A DNA stretch of 64,000 bases from an uncultured Rhodopila sp. Its GTDB lineage: Bacteria > Pseudomonadota > Alphaproteobacteria > Acetobacterales > Acetobacteraceae. The notes under the pieces were generated by a model, which was not told the DNA's origin, made no database searches, and was given only the letters and a program-made list of their open reading frames with translations. A program made the position numbers and the translations under genes. Shown here one piece after another: positions 9,494 through 18,311 of the stretch. The DNA lies in the NCBI RefSeq assembly GCF_903944925.1, contig NZ_CAJATU010000163.1:124001-188000 (forward strand), read 5' to 3'. The stretch's first letter is position 1. Each line of letters begins with the position of its first letter.

Positions 9494-9876
9494 GGACAGG
9501 CGCCATGGACTGGGTCTCACTGGCGGGTCGCGTTCTCATGAGCGCGATCTTCCTGTGGGGTGGCTATGGCAAGGCGATGGCACCAACGGCAACGATGGCG
9601 ACATTCGCGCATCTGGGCCTGCCACTCCCCGGCGCAGCCTACGCCATCTCTCTCCTCATCGAGATCGGCGTTGGCGCCCTGTTCCTGTTGGGGTTCAAGG
9701 CGCGGCTGACCGGTTTGATCCTGGCGGCCTGGTGCATCGCGACGGCGTTCGCCGCGCACTACCACCCGGAAAACCGCGAGGCGATGATCCACTTCATGAA
9801 GAACGTCTGCATGGCCGGCGGCTTCCTGCAGATCGTGGCGTACGGGGCCGGCCGGCTGAGCATCGATCGGGCGTAG
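9490..9876 (+). CDS. DoxX family membrane protein
   Basis: A 128-residue inner-membrane protein with about four hydrophobic helices and the DoxX-type start [17 protein letters not shown]. The helix 2-3 segment [21 protein letters not shown] is also typical. DoxX proteins are small quinone/redox-associated membrane proteins of poorly defined role. It is translationally coupled to ndk by an ATGA overlap. The family assignment is firm, the physiological role unknown. Confidence 0.85.
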   Translation: MRTGAMDWVSLAGRVLMSAIFLWGGYGKAMAPTATMATFAHLGLPLPGAAYAISLLIEIGVGALFLLGFKARLTGLILAAWCIATAFAAHYHPENREAMIHFMKNVCMAGGFLQIVAYGAGRLSIDRA

Positions 9877-9923
9877 CGGGCCTTCCTGCGGGGCTGACCC
9901 GGGCGATCGTGCGGGCAGGCCGC

Positions 9924-10303
9924 TCAAAGCGCCCGGCCCTGGACGGCGAGCGATAGGGCGTTGAAGTTCATCAGCAGGCCGAGCCGGCATCGACTGATCC
10001 GGAGATAGGTCAGCAGTTGCGCTTCGTGCAACCGGCCGGGTTGCTCCACGGCCTTGCGTTCGAGGAGTACCTCATCCCGCACGATGATATCCGCCCGATA
10101 TCCGGAATCGATGTCGATCCCGTTGTAGTGGATCGGCAGGTAAACCTCCTGTTGGAACGGGACGTTGGCCAACCGGGCTGATGACACAGACAGCGGCGAT
10201 AGGCGAATTCGAGAAGCCCCGGCCCGAGATTGCGGTGAACCCGCATCGCCAGACCGATAATCCCCTAGGTTCGTTTTCCATTGTGGTTGGGTTCGAGGTT
10301 CAT
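9924..10303 (-). pseudogene. GxxExxY family protein gene, disrupted
   Basis: The true start is the ATG at 10303 (MNLEPNHNGK, the usual beginning of this family). Codon 13 is a TAG at 10267. The frame then continues IIGLAMRVHRNLGPGLLEF, the family's hallmark VHRxLGPGLLE, up to about 10190. There it shifts into another frame that reads PFQQEVYLPIHYNGI and ends LLMNFN...VQGRAL at 9924. So one nonsense mutation and one frameshift separate three homologous pieces. Intact members are about 125 residues and of unknown function. A MITE-like repeat lies 89 bases beyond the start. Confidence 0.85.
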
Positions 10304-10391
10304 GCGGCGGATCCAGTCCTTCGAAGACAGGATGGGATCAACAGGTTGATAACTCGTTAATGTCTTGCCTGCATGAGCAAGAAAAGCTGTT

Positions 10392-10580
10392 ACACGGATT
10401 TTCACCGATTAAGGGCACCGATTACACAAATCGAGATCTCGGCTTCCGTCGTGCCGCTGCTCCAGGCGCCAATCGGTGCCTACTAGATGACCGAAACACC
10501 GAAGCCGCCACAGACGGGCATGGTTCGGACCGATGCCGATCTCCGTGCAATCCGTGCGCTTAATCCGTGAAAATCCGTGT
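10392..10580. repeat. MITE-like inverted-repeat element, copy 1 (189 bp)
   Basis: The left end ACACGGATTTTCACCGATTA is repeated in inverted form at the right end, TAATCCGTGAAAATCCGTGT, with one mismatch. Weaker inverted similarity extends to about 37 bases at each end. The interior shares a stretch around AAGCCGCCACAG with the second element at 27171-27313. It contains no open frame able to encode a transposase, so movement would need help in trans. Confidence 0.7.
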
Positions 10581-10790
10581 AGCATCTTATTTTCGTACGA
10601 AACCGCCCCGAAGACCGCTGCGGACCGATATGCCGAATGCGTTGCCACAGGCCGCTGCGGGACCTATTTCAATCGAATGAGGAGACAGGTTGCCTGCCGC
10701 AGCGAAGCCCCGGCGCGGCTGACGCCGATAGACCCGGCCTGCCCCGCGGTGTAGATCGCTCGGGCACGTCCGCAACCTGAGGCAATCCGC

Positions 10791-11927
10791 ATGCCCGACA
10801 GCATCTCGCCGCACGGCGACACCCTGATCATCGACATGATCCGCCGCTTCTCGCAGGAACGCCTCGCGCCGCTGGCGGCGGAGCGTGAGAAGCAGCGGCG
10901 GATCGAGCCGGAGATCATCGCGGAACTGGGCGAACTCGGCGTGTTCGGCGCCACCACCCCGGCGGAATGGGACGGCAGCGAGATCGATCCGGTCACCTAT
11001 GCCCTGCTGCTGGAGGAGATCGCCGCCGGCGACGGGGCCATTTCCACCATGGTGTCGGTGCACAACTCGCCGACATGCATCGTCGTCAACAACTACGGCA
11101 CCGACGCCCAGAAAGACCGCTGGCTGCGCAAGCTGGCGACCGGCGAGCATGTCGGGTCGTTCGGCCTGACCGAGGCGCAGGCCGGATCGGACGCCGCCAA
11201 CCAGAAGACCCGGGCGGTGAAAAAGGGCGACCGCTACCTCATCAACGGCTCCAAGCAGTTCATCAGCAACGCCAGCCACCCCGGCAGCCTGGTGTTCTTC
11301 GCGGCAACCGATCCCAGCGCCGGCAAGAAGGGCCTGTCGGCCTTCGTGATCGAGAAGAACCATCCGGGGTTCTCGGTCACCAGGATCGAGGAGAAGCTGG
11401 GCCAGAAAGCCTCCGACACCTGCGCCCTGAGCTTCGAAGACATGGAAGTGCCGGAAGACCAGCGCATCGGTGCGGAAGGGGAAGGCTACAAGATCGCCCT
11501 CTCCACCCTGGAAAGCGGCCGCATCGGCATTGCCGCGCAGAGCATCGGCATGGCGCGCGCGGCGTTGGAGTACGCCATCGGCTACGCCCGTGACCGCCGG
11601 GCGTTCGGCAGCGCGATCGTGGACTTCCAGGCCGTCGGCTTCCGCCTCGCCGAGGCGAAGACCCGGCTCGAGGCGGCCCGGCAGTTGACCCTGCACGCCG
11701 CCCGGCTGAAAGCGGAGGGCCGCCCGGCGCTGGAAGCCGCCTGCATGGCCAAGCTGTTCGCCTCGGAAACCGCCGAAGCGGTCTGCACCGCCGCGATCCA
11801 GACCCTCGGCGGCTACGGCTTCCTGGCCGACTACCCGGTGGAGCGCATCTACCGCGACGTCCGCGTCTGCCAGATCTACGAGGGCACCTCCGACGTGCAG
11901 AAGCTGATCCTGCAGCGGATGCTCTGA
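10791..11927 (+). CDS. Acyl-CoA dehydrogenase
   Basis: FAD flavoprotein that introduces the alpha-beta double bond in an acyl-CoA, passing electrons to ETF. It has 378 residues with the three classic parts: N-terminal helical domain (about 10-120), beta domain with FGLTEAQAGSD (about 125-220) and C-terminal helical domain (230-378). The ARDRRAFGSAIVDFQ and QTLGGYGF signatures are present. The catalytic base is the Glu of IYEGTSDVQ (residue 364), the position used in short/medium-chain and butyryl-CoA dehydrogenases. Substrate cannot be read from sequence. It overlaps the next gene by one base (TGATG). Confidence 0.94.
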   Translation: MPDSISPHGDTLIIDMIRRFSQERLAPLAAEREKQRRIEPEIIAELGELGVFGATTPAEWDGSEIDPVTYALLLEEIAAGDGAISTMVSVHNSPTCIVVNNYGTDAQKDRWLRKLATGEHVGSFGLTEAQAGSDAANQKTRAVKKGDRYLINGSKQFISNASHPGSLVFFAATDPSAGKKGLSAFVIEKNHPGFSVTRIEEKLGQKASDTCALSFEDMEVPEDQRIGAEGEGYKIALSTLESGRIGIAAQSIGMARAALEYAIGYARDRRAFGSAIVDFQAVGFRLAEAKTRLEAARQLTLHAARLKAEGRPALEAACMAKLFASETAEAVCTAAIQTLGGYGFLADYPVERIYRDVRVCQIYEGTSDVQKLILQRML

Positions 11928-12430
11928 TGCTGCATCACCTTCTCCAGGGCCTGAAGCGGCCGCTGACCGAGGATCCACCGGCGTTCGACCCCGACCTGGC
12001 GGCGATGGCGTCCACCCTGGACCAGACGGCGCGCGCGCGGCTCGGCCGCAGCCTGTCGATCCGTCAGGTGGATGCGGGTTCCTGCAACGCCTGCGAGCTG
12101 GAAATCCACGCGCTGAACAACGCCTTCAACGACCTGGAGCGCTACGGGCTGCGCTTCGTTGCCTCGCCGCGGCATGCCGACGTGCTGCTGGTGACCGGAC
12201 CTGTCACGAAAAACATGCGGGAGGCGCTGGAACGCACCTGGCGCGCCACCCCTGATCCGAAATGGGTGGTGGCGGTGGGGGAATGCGGCGCCGACGGCGG
12301 CATGTTCGCCGGCAGCTATGCGGTTGTCGGCGGCGTATCCGCCGTCGTGCCGGTCGATATGGTGATTCGCGGCTGCCCGCCGACACCGAAACAGTTGCTC
12401 AAGGGACTGCTGGCGCTGTTCGCAACCTAG
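11927..12430 (+). CDS. Orphan HycG/NuoB-like [4Fe-4S] subunit
   Basis: A 167-residue protein of the NADH dehydrogenase 20-kDa / hydrogenase small subunit family. The cluster ligands are visible: C53 and C56 in GSCNACELE, C120 in GECGADGG and C150 in RGCPPTP. The Cys-x-x-Cys spacing is that of group-4 hydrogenase small subunits (HycG/HyfI/EchC); complex I NuoB has adjacent cysteines. No large subunit, membrane antiporter-like subunits or maturation genes are in the window. It is coupled to an acyl-CoA dehydrogenase by a one-base overlap, so a role in an electron-transfer module is possible but unproven. Confidence 0.85.
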   Translation: MLHHLLQGLKRPLTEDPPAFDPDLAAMASTLDQTARARLGRSLSIRQVDAGSCNACELEIHALNNAFNDLERYGLRFVASPRHADVLLVTGPVTKNMREALERTWRATPDPKWVVAVGECGADGGMFAGSYAVVGGVSAVVPVDMVIRGCPPTPKQLLKGLLALFAT

Positions 12431-12556
12431 CGCTGCCGGGCGTTGCTTTTTCTGGTTTTGCGCGCCGTGACCGGGCATAGCATGCGCCGTGCAACTCCGG
12501 ACGCGCCACCGGCCCGCCGGTTCGTCTCGCAGGAGCCTGGATTGCGTCCTCACATA

Positions 12557-13588
12557 ATGCCGAAGCCGATAAGGATTGTCGCGTCGCCAGCTTTGTCCGG
12601 TCCGCCACGGGTTTGCACCTCTGTGTTTGGCATCGTCGGGCTGTGCGCCTGCGCAGTCGCGCTGCTCGGCTCCGGCGCTCCGGCATCGGCGCAACAGACT
12701 GCCGCCCCGGGGCTGCCGGCCGCCGGCCTCGGCACTGCACCGCGCAGCGGCGATCCAAAAGTCGATGCCGGGCGCCCGGTGCAACGTCCGGCGGATCCCC
12801 TGATCGCCATCATCGAAGGACGCCTGATCTATCTCAGCCAACTCGGCCGGGCGGCGCAGGCGCTGCCGGAGAACCTGCGCGGCCTGCCGTTCGACACGCT
12901 GTACCCGGTTCTGCTCGACCGGATCGTCGATCACGAGGCCCTGGTAACCATGGCAAGGCGCCAAGGGCTGGAAAACCGGCCCGATGTGCAGCAGGAAATC
13001 CAGGCGGCAACCGACCGGATTCTGGAAGGCGCCTATCTCAGCCAGGAAGCTAATCCCAAGGTCACCGAGGCAGCCATCCTGGCCCGCTACAACCGGCAGT
13101 TTGCCAACCGCCCGGCCGCCGAGGAAGTGCGGGCGCGCCATATTCTTGTCACCTCCGAGGGCGAAGCCCGCAAGGTCCTGGAGGATCTGCGCAACGGGGC
13201 GGATTTCGCCACCGTGGCGCGGGTGATCAGCAAGGACCCCGATGGCTCCAAAGGCGGCGACCTGGGCTTCTTCCGCCGTGAGCAGGTCTGGCCCAGCTTT
13301 GCCGACGTGGCGTTTTCGCTGCCCCCGGGCCAGGTCGCCCCGAACCCCGTCAAGAACGAATTCGGCTGGCATATCATCAAGGTAGAAGAAAAGCGGCTGG
13401 TCGCCCCGCCGAGCTATGCGGAGGTGCATGACCAGTTGCAGCAGGAGTTGTTGGCCGCCGCGGTGGTGCAATCGGTGGACAAGGCCCGGTCCCAATTGAC
13501 GATCCGCCGGTTCAATCTCGACGGTTCGACCCTGGACACCGGCCCGAAGCTGAAAATCGGTGGTTCGGACGCTCCGCCGTCCGAATGA
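12557..13588 (+). CDS. Parvulin-type peptidyl-prolyl isomerase, exported (copy 1)
   Basis: Periplasmic PpiC/SurA-like foldase. From the ATG at 12557 it has 343 residues; a frame from 12443 is longer, but its extra residues are not signal-like. A hydrophobic leader (VFGIVGLCACAVALL) ending ASAQQ is a likely signal peptide. A SurA-type helical N-domain covers about residues 80-180. The rotamase domain has the strand EVRARHILVTSEGEA, the GGDLGFFRREQVWPSFADVAF core and the closing NEFGWHIIKVEE. It is followed 66 bases later by a paralogue of the same layout. Confidence 0.92.
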   Translation: MPKPIRIVASPALSGPPRVCTSVFGIVGLCACAVALLGSGAPASAQQTAAPGLPAAGLGTAPRSGDPKVDAGRPVQRPADPLIAIIEGRLIYLSQLGRAAQALPENLRGLPFDTLYPVLLDRIVDHEALVTMARRQGLENRPDVQQEIQAATDRILEGAYLSQEANPKVTEAAILARYNRQFANRPAAEEVRARHILVTSEGEARKVLEDLRNGADFATVARVISKDPDGSKGGDLGFFRREQVWPSFADVAFSLPPGQVAPNPVKNEFGWHIIKVEEKRLVAPPSYAEVHDQLQQELLAAAVVQSVDKARSQLTIRRFNLDGSTLDTGPKLKIGGSDAPPSE

Positions 13589-13654
13589 CCGCCGCGCCTT
13601 GTGAGCCGCCAAGGCTTCGGTCATAAGCACGCCCGTATTCCATCAGGGGTTAGC

Positions 13655-14548
13655 ATGACGTTTTTTCCGGACTGCTCATTCGGCCTTCCGGTCCGTTTGC
13701 TTGCCGCCGCCGTGCTGGGCTGCGCGGTGTCGGCCGGACCGGTTCTGGCACAGACGGATCCCGATCCGGTGCTGGCGACGGTGAACGGCCAGCCGATTCA
13801 CCTCAGCGACGTCAAGGAGGCGACTGCCAGCCTGCCGCCGCAAGCCCGCGGGATGCCGCCGCAGCAGCTCTACCCGATGCTGCTGGAGCAGCTCATCGAC
13901 GCCCGCGCCCTGCTGATCCAGGCGCAACGGACCGGTCTGGACAAGGACCCCGAGGTTCAACGCGCGATGCAGGCCGCGCAGGAGCGGGCGCTGGCATCGG
14001 CGCTGCTCAACAAGGTCGTCCGCCCCCAGGTCACCGACGAGGCGGTGAAGGCCCGTTATGACCAGGAGTTTGCCGGCAAGACCGGCGAAATCGAGGTGCA
14101 CGCCCGCCACATCCTCGTCGCCGACGAAGCCACCGCCAAGAAGATCATCGCCGAACTGAAGAAAGGCGCCGACTTCGCCGCCTTGTCCAAGCAATACAGC
14201 AAGGACCCCGGCGCGGCGCAGCAGGGCGGCGACCTCGGCTTCTTCAAGAAGACCGACATGGTGCCGGAATTCTCCGCGGTAGCCTTTGCGTTGAAGGACG
14301 GCGAGATTTCGCCGCAACCGGTGAAGACCCAGTTCGGCTGGCATGTGATCCAGGTGACCGAGCATCGCACCTCCCAGCCGCCGAGCTTTGACCAGGAGAA
14401 AGACGAGCTGCGGCAGCAGATGGTGCAGGCGGCGGTGCAGACCGAAATCAAGCAGGTCCGCGGGGCGGTGAAGGTCGAGAAGTTCAACCCGGACGGCTCG
14501 CCGGTGAAGGCCACCGACACGGCGGAACCGCCGCCGGCTGCGAAGTAG
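13655..14548 (+). CDS. Parvulin-type peptidyl-prolyl isomerase, exported (copy 2)
   Basis: A 297-residue paralogue of the preceding gene with the same architecture: signal peptide (cleavage after VLAQT), helical chaperone region, then rotamase domain with VHARHILVADEATAKK, GGDLGFFKKTDMVPEF and TQFGWHVIQVTEH. The ATG at 13655 is preferred over one at 13601 because the hydrophobic leader follows it directly. It likely helps fold outer-membrane or periplasmic proteins. It lies 3 bases before argJ, as in many alphaproteobacteria. Confidence 0.93.
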   Translation: MTFFPDCSFGLPVRLLAAAVLGCAVSAGPVLAQTDPDPVLATVNGQPIHLSDVKEATASLPPQARGMPPQQLYPMLLEQLIDARALLIQAQRTGLDKDPEVQRAMQAAQERALASALLNKVVRPQVTDEAVKARYDQEFAGKTGEIEVHARHILVADEATAKKIIAELKKGADFAALSKQYSKDPGAAQQGGDLGFFKKTDMVPEFSAVAFALKDGEISPQPVKTQFGWHVIQVTEHRTSQPPSFDQEKDELRQQMVQAAVQTEIKQVRGAVKVEKFNPDGSPVKATDTAEPPPAAK

Positions 14549-14551
14549 GCC

Positions 14552-15796
14552 ATGGCCGCCGCCGTCTCCCCGCTGATCGTCGCGCTGCCGGAATTGCCGC
14601 CGCTGGCCGGGGTGCGCCTGTCATCCGCCGCGGCGGGCATCCGCTACCAGGGGCGGACCGACGTCGTGATGATCGAGGTCGCGTCCGGCAGCACCGTGGC
14701 CGGGGTGTTCACCTCCAACAAGTGCCCGGGTGCCCCGGTGGATTGGTGCCGCGCGTCGCTGAAGGGCGGCAAGGCGCGCATGCTGGTGGTGAATGCCGGC
14801 AACGCCAACGTGTTCACCGGCAAGGCCGGACGCGAGGCCTGCGCGGCCACCGCGGCGGCGGCGGCGAAGCTGGCGGATTGCCCGGCGAAGCAGGTCTTCG
14901 TCGCCTCGACCGGCGTGATCGGGGAGGTGCTGCCGCATGAAAAGCTGGTCGCCGCCCTGCCCGGGCTGCACGAGTCGCTGACCGGGGACGGCTGGGAGAA
15001 AGCCGCCCGCGGCATCATGACCACCGACACCTTCCCCAAGGCAGTCACCAAGGTGGCGCAGATCGGCGACGCCCGGGTGCGCATCACCGGCATTGCCAAG
15101 GGCAGCGGCATGATCGCCCCGGATATGGCCACGATGCTGTGCTTCGTGTTCACCGACGCCAAGATCCCGGCGGACGCCTTGCAGACGATGCTGAAGAAGG
15201 GAGTCGACGCCAGCTTCAACTGCACCACCGTCGATTCGGATACCTCCACCTCGGACACGGTACTGCTGATCGCCACGGGGCAGGCGCAGCATCCGCGCAT
15301 CCCGCCGGCTGATGGCAACGCCGCGCGCAACCGCATGCTGGCCGACTTCGCCCGCGCCCTGAACGAACTGCTGATGGAAATGGCGCTGCTGGTGATCCGC
15401 GATGGCGAGGGCGCACAAAAGCTGGTGCGCATCGACGTCACCGGCGCCACCAACGGCCGATCGGCGAAGAAGATCGCGATGGCGGTGGCGAACTCACCGC
15501 TGGTGAAGACCGCGATCGCCGGGGAAGACGCCAACTGGGGCCGGGTTGTCATGGCCGTCGGCAAGTCCGGCGAGCCCGCGGATCGCGACAAGCTGTCCAT
15601 CGGCGTCGGCGGCGTATGGATGGCCCGGGACGGCGCGGTTGTACCCGGCTACGACGAAGCTCCGGTCGTTGCGCATATGAAGGGGCTGGAAGTCAAGATC
15701 GCCATCGATATCGGCCTGGGCAATGGCAAGGCGACCGCCTGGACCTGCGACCTGACGCACGGCTATATCGACATCAACGGTTCCTACCGAAGCTGA
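14552..15796 (+). CDS. argJ: Bifunctional ornithine acetyltransferase / N-acetylglutamate synthase
   Basis: Transfers the acetyl group from N-acetylornithine to glutamate in the cyclic arginine pathway. It has 414 residues. The precursor self-cleaves at the Ala-Thr bond in GSGMIAPDMATML (A193-T194) to give alpha and beta chains, with Thr194 as nucleophile. The oxyanion segment AGNANVFTGKAG and the STGVIGE motif are present. The C-terminus ending HGYIDINGSYRS is canonical. Whether it also uses acetyl-CoA (bifunctional) cannot be decided from sequence alone. Confidence 0.96.
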   Translation: MAAAVSPLIVALPELPPLAGVRLSSAAAGIRYQGRTDVVMIEVASGSTVAGVFTSNKCPGAPVDWCRASLKGGKARMLVVNAGNANVFTGKAGREACAATAAAAAKLADCPAKQVFVASTGVIGEVLPHEKLVAALPGLHESLTGDGWEKAARGIMTTDTFPKAVTKVAQIGDARVRITGIAKGSGMIAPDMATMLCFVFTDAKIPADALQTMLKKGVDASFNCTTVDSDTSTSDTVLLIATGQAQHPRIPPADGNAARNRMLADFARALNELLMEMALLVIRDGEGAQKLVRIDVTGATNGRSAKKIAMAVANSPLVKTAIAGEDANWGRVVMAVGKSGEPADRDKLSIGVGGVWMARDGAVVPGYDEAPVVAHMKGLEVKIAIDIGLGNGKATAWTCDLTHGYIDINGSYRS

Positions 15797-15802
15797 ATAC
15801 AG

Positions 15803-16408
15803 TCAGTCTGTGTCGAACTGCGGGTGTTGCGATATAAAATCGAAACTGCCGGCGACGCGCAGCGACATTGTGGTGCCCTCGTGCGGGCTCACGTCGAGCA
15901 CCAACGAATCGCCGCGCATCGCAACCCGCGCGGTCAGGTTTCGGATGCGGCCGAGCCGGGCAGTTGCGTCGCCGCATGGCATGTCGTCTGTCAGGTTGAT
16001 CCGGACCCGATCGCCGTCGGCCACCGCGGTGAGCAGCATGCGGCTGGCCGGTGCGAACTGCAGGGCGACGGTCAAAAGTTCTTCTAACGTATCAACCAGC
16101 GTGGCGGGTCGCATCAGCACCCTCAGTCCGGGCCGCACCGCGACGTCGATCTTGACGGACTGGCTGGCGATCACGGAGGAAAGCCGCGCCAACGCGATGT
16201 AGACCGAGGCCGAAACGTCGTCCCGCTGGCCATTGCCGCGTTCCGCCGGGTAGCCTACATCGTCCGGTAACGCAACATGCATGCCAAGCCCAAGCCTGCC
16301 ATGAAACGCCGATCGGCCGACCGCCTGGCGGCTGCGCCAGCCGGCGGCGACGAAAAGAGCCGAGGCGGCACCACCCGCTATGAGATAGGACATCCAAATC
16401 GCTTGCAC
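15803..16408 (-). CDS. Membrane-anchored degenerate GHKL/histidine-kinase-like ATPase protein
   Basis: A 201-residue protein with one N-terminal transmembrane helix (MSYLIAGGAASALFVAAGW) and a cytoplasmic region whose last 110 residues resemble the HATPase_c fold. The segment TLEELLTVALQFAP is in the place of the N-box helix, DGDRVRINLTDD in the place of the G1 strand, and SPHEGTTMSLRV as the closing G2/strand. The Asn and glycine-rich lid motifs needed to bind ATP are missing, and no H-box or receiver domain is present. It may be a pseudokinase or degenerate phosphotransfer protein. It lies convergent to argJ, 6 bases from its stop. No close named family is recognised. Confidence 0.5.
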   Translation of the reverse strand: MQAIWMSYLIAGGAASALFVAAGWRSRQAVGRSAFHGRLGLGMHVALPDDVGYPAERGNGQRDDVSASVYIALARLSSVIASQSVKIDVAVRPGLRVLMRPATLVDTLEELLTVALQFAPASRMLLTAVADGDRVRINLTDDMPCGDATARLGRIRNLTARVAMRGDSLVLDVSPHEGTTMSLRVAGSFDFISQHPQFDTD

Positions 16409-16501
16409 GATGCGCGTTCCGATATTCGATTTCGGAATCTACCTCCCAAGTCCTAACAAAAGGTAAACAAGAGCGCGTGTCAGACGGTATCTATTGTTTT
16501 A

Positions 16502-17338
16502 CTATGGTTGGGAATGCGTCCCCGGATAGTCCGGTTCGGTGAGAAACGGGAACGGCCCCTGGTAGTCGCCCGTGTAGACCGTGTGCGACACGAAACCGCT
16601 GGCCGCGTCCCACGCGTGCATTTGTACGGCCGGCGGCTCGAAATTGAAGGCGCCGCTGTCGGCCGGATCGAACGACAATTCCACTTGATGCGCCACCGAA
16701 GGCGAAATTGATACGATTGCATGCGCACACCGCCCGACAATCGGCCGGTGATGGTGCCCGCAGATGATCCTCTCGACCTGCAGGTGCCGTGCGATGACCG
16801 CACGGAAACGTTCCGGCTGCAGCAGCGCGATGCCGTCCATATGCGGAATGCCGGTCGCAAACGGCGGATGATGCATCGCCACCAAGGTCGGCTTCGACGG
16901 CTGCGCCCCGAGTGTCCGGTCCAGCCATTCCAGTTGTGCATCGGACAAGGCGCCATGCGCTTCGCCGGGCACGACCGTATCGAGCATCACCAGGCGCACC
17001 GGATACTCCTCAATCACATACTGCACATAATCCGGATCGGCAGCCACCAGCGGCAGGTGCGCGAGGCGGCCACGCAGATTGTCCCGGCGATCGTGATTGC
17101 CGGGAATGACATAGATCGGGATCGGAATGGTCCGCTTCAGGATATCCGCGAGATTGTCGTATTCGGCCGGCATGCCGCATTCGGTGAGATCGCCGGTGAT
17201 CAGCAGGACATCCGGCCGCGGCTTGAAGGTCGCGACGACGCGGCAGGCACGTTCCGTCAGCATGTTGGTTTCCGACACGCGATTGCAGGCGACGCCGCGC
17301 GGGCGAACATGCAGGTCGGTCATCTGGCAGATCAGCAT
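16502..17338 (-). CDS. Metallophosphoesterase, CpdA/Icc-like
   Basis: A 278-residue calcineurin-like phosphoesterase. The two-metal-site motifs occur in order: MTDLHV, LLITGDLTE, IPGNHDRRDN, AMHHPPFATG and CGHHHRP. This set and the length match the cyclic-nucleotide phosphodiesterase CpdA/Icc subfamily. The substrate (cAMP, other cyclic nucleotides or phosphodiesters) is not decidable here. The ATG at 17338 is chosen over a longer frame to 17629, which overlaps surE. A GGAGAGACC ribosome site precedes it and homology starts there. It is divergent from surE. Confidence 0.88.
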   Translation of the reverse strand: MLICQMTDLHVRPRGVACNRVSETNMLTERACRVVATFKPRPDVLLITGDLTECGMPAEYDNLADILKRTIPIPIYVIPGNHDRRDNLRGRLAHLPLVAADPDYVQYVIEEYPVRLVMLDTVVPGEAHGALSDAQLEWLDRTLGAQPSKPTLVAMHHPPFATGIPHMDGIALLQPERFRAVIARHLQVERIICGHHHRPIVGRCAHAIVSISPSVAHQVELSFDPADSGAFNFEPPAVQMHAWDAASGFVSHTVYTGDYQGPFPFLTEPDYPGTHSQP

Positions 17339-17512
17339 CAGGTCTCTCCGAATATCCGGCGGCGCGCGCCGCCACCCGGGACGGTTTACACGAGGAACCA
17401 TTTTTCCGCATAGATCGCCGGCTACGTCTTCCTGCGCGTTTATCCGATGCTCGGCTCTTGCCCCGCGCGACGCAACCGGGCCAAACAGGGTTCGGCAAAA
17501 GGAGTGTGCAGG

Positions 17513-18286
17513 GTGCTTGATCGGGTCATGCTGACGAACGACGACGGGATCGACGCGCCCGGCATGCAGGTGCTGGAAGAGATCGCCACGCAGATCGCCC
17601 GCGAAGTCTGGATCGTCGCGCCCGAGCACGACCAGAGCGGCCAGTCACACGCCATCAGCCTGCATCACGCGCTGCGCATCAGCGTGCGCGGAGAGCGCCG
17701 CTTCGGTATCACCGGCACGCCCGGCGACTGCGCCGCGATGGGGCTGTGCCACATCATGAAGGACGCACCGCCGCAACTGGTGCTGTCGGGCGTCAACCGC
17801 GGCCTGAACCTGGGGCTGGAAACGGTGTTCTCCGGCACTGTCGGCGGCGCGATGACGGCGATGATGCTGGGCGTGCCGGCGCTGGCACTGAGCCAGGCGT
17901 TCTCCAAACGGGATGCGGTGCCGTGGGACACGGCGCGCAGCCTGGGGGTCGAGACGGTGCGCCGGCTGCTCGCCATCGGATGGGGCAAGGGCGCGGTGCT
18001 GAACATCAACTTCCCGCCGATACCGGCGTCCGAGGCCGGGCCGATCACGCTGGCGCGACAGGGCGAGGGTCTGGTCGCGGGCATGGACGTGGAAACCCGT
18101 ATCGATCCGCGCGGCATGGAGTATCACTGGTTGAACTTCCGCCGCGGCAACATCCCTCAGGGGCCGGAGAGCGACTACAGCGCGCTGAAGGCCGGGAAGA
18201 TCGTGGTCACCCCGTTGCGTTACGATCGAACGGATGATGAGGCCTATGCCGGGCTGGCGGAGCATCTGCCGCGGTTCGGCGAATAG
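17513..18286 (+). CDS. surE: 5'/3'-nucleotidase SurE
   Basis: Metal-dependent nucleoside monophosphate phosphatase linked to stationary-phase survival. It is 257 residues from the GTG at 17513, which has an AAAGGAG ribosome site about 8 bases upstream; an earlier in-frame ATG at 17447 adds residues unlike the family. The hallmark LTNDDGIDAPG holds the metal-binding Asp-Asp pair. Further metal and substrate motifs APEHDQSGQSHAIS and VLSGVNRGLNLG follow. The C-terminal TPLRYDRTDD matches the family end. In many proteobacteria surE is followed by pcm and nlpD, but not here. Confidence 0.95.
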   Translation: MLDRVMLTNDDGIDAPGMQVLEEIATQIAREVWIVAPEHDQSGQSHAISLHHALRISVRGERRFGITGTPGDCAAMGLCHIMKDAPPQLVLSGVNRGLNLGLETVFSGTVGGAMTAMMLGVPALALSQAFSKRDAVPWDTARSLGVETVRRLLAIGWGKGAVLNINFPPIPASEAGPITLARQGEGLVAGMDVETRIDPRGMEYHWLNFRRGNIPQGPESDYSALKAGKIVVTPLRYDRTDDEAYAGLAEHLPRFGE

Positions 18287-18311
18287 GCCGCGGCGCTGCC
18301 CGGCAACCGCC

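Noticed and set aside
9924-10246. Two short intact proteins on the minus strand
   Set aside because: They are two frames of a single GxxExxY gene that has been shifted and stopped, so they are described together as a pseudogene.
11876-13630. 584-residue minus-strand frame opposite the parvulin gene
   Set aside because: Spans two genes on the other strand and has no recognisable domain; the plus strand has signal peptides and parvulin motifs.
16428-16501. CtrA-like TTTA-N7-TTAG upstream of the GHKL-like gene
   Set aside because: Two mismatches from the consensus half-sites; not distinguishable from chance.
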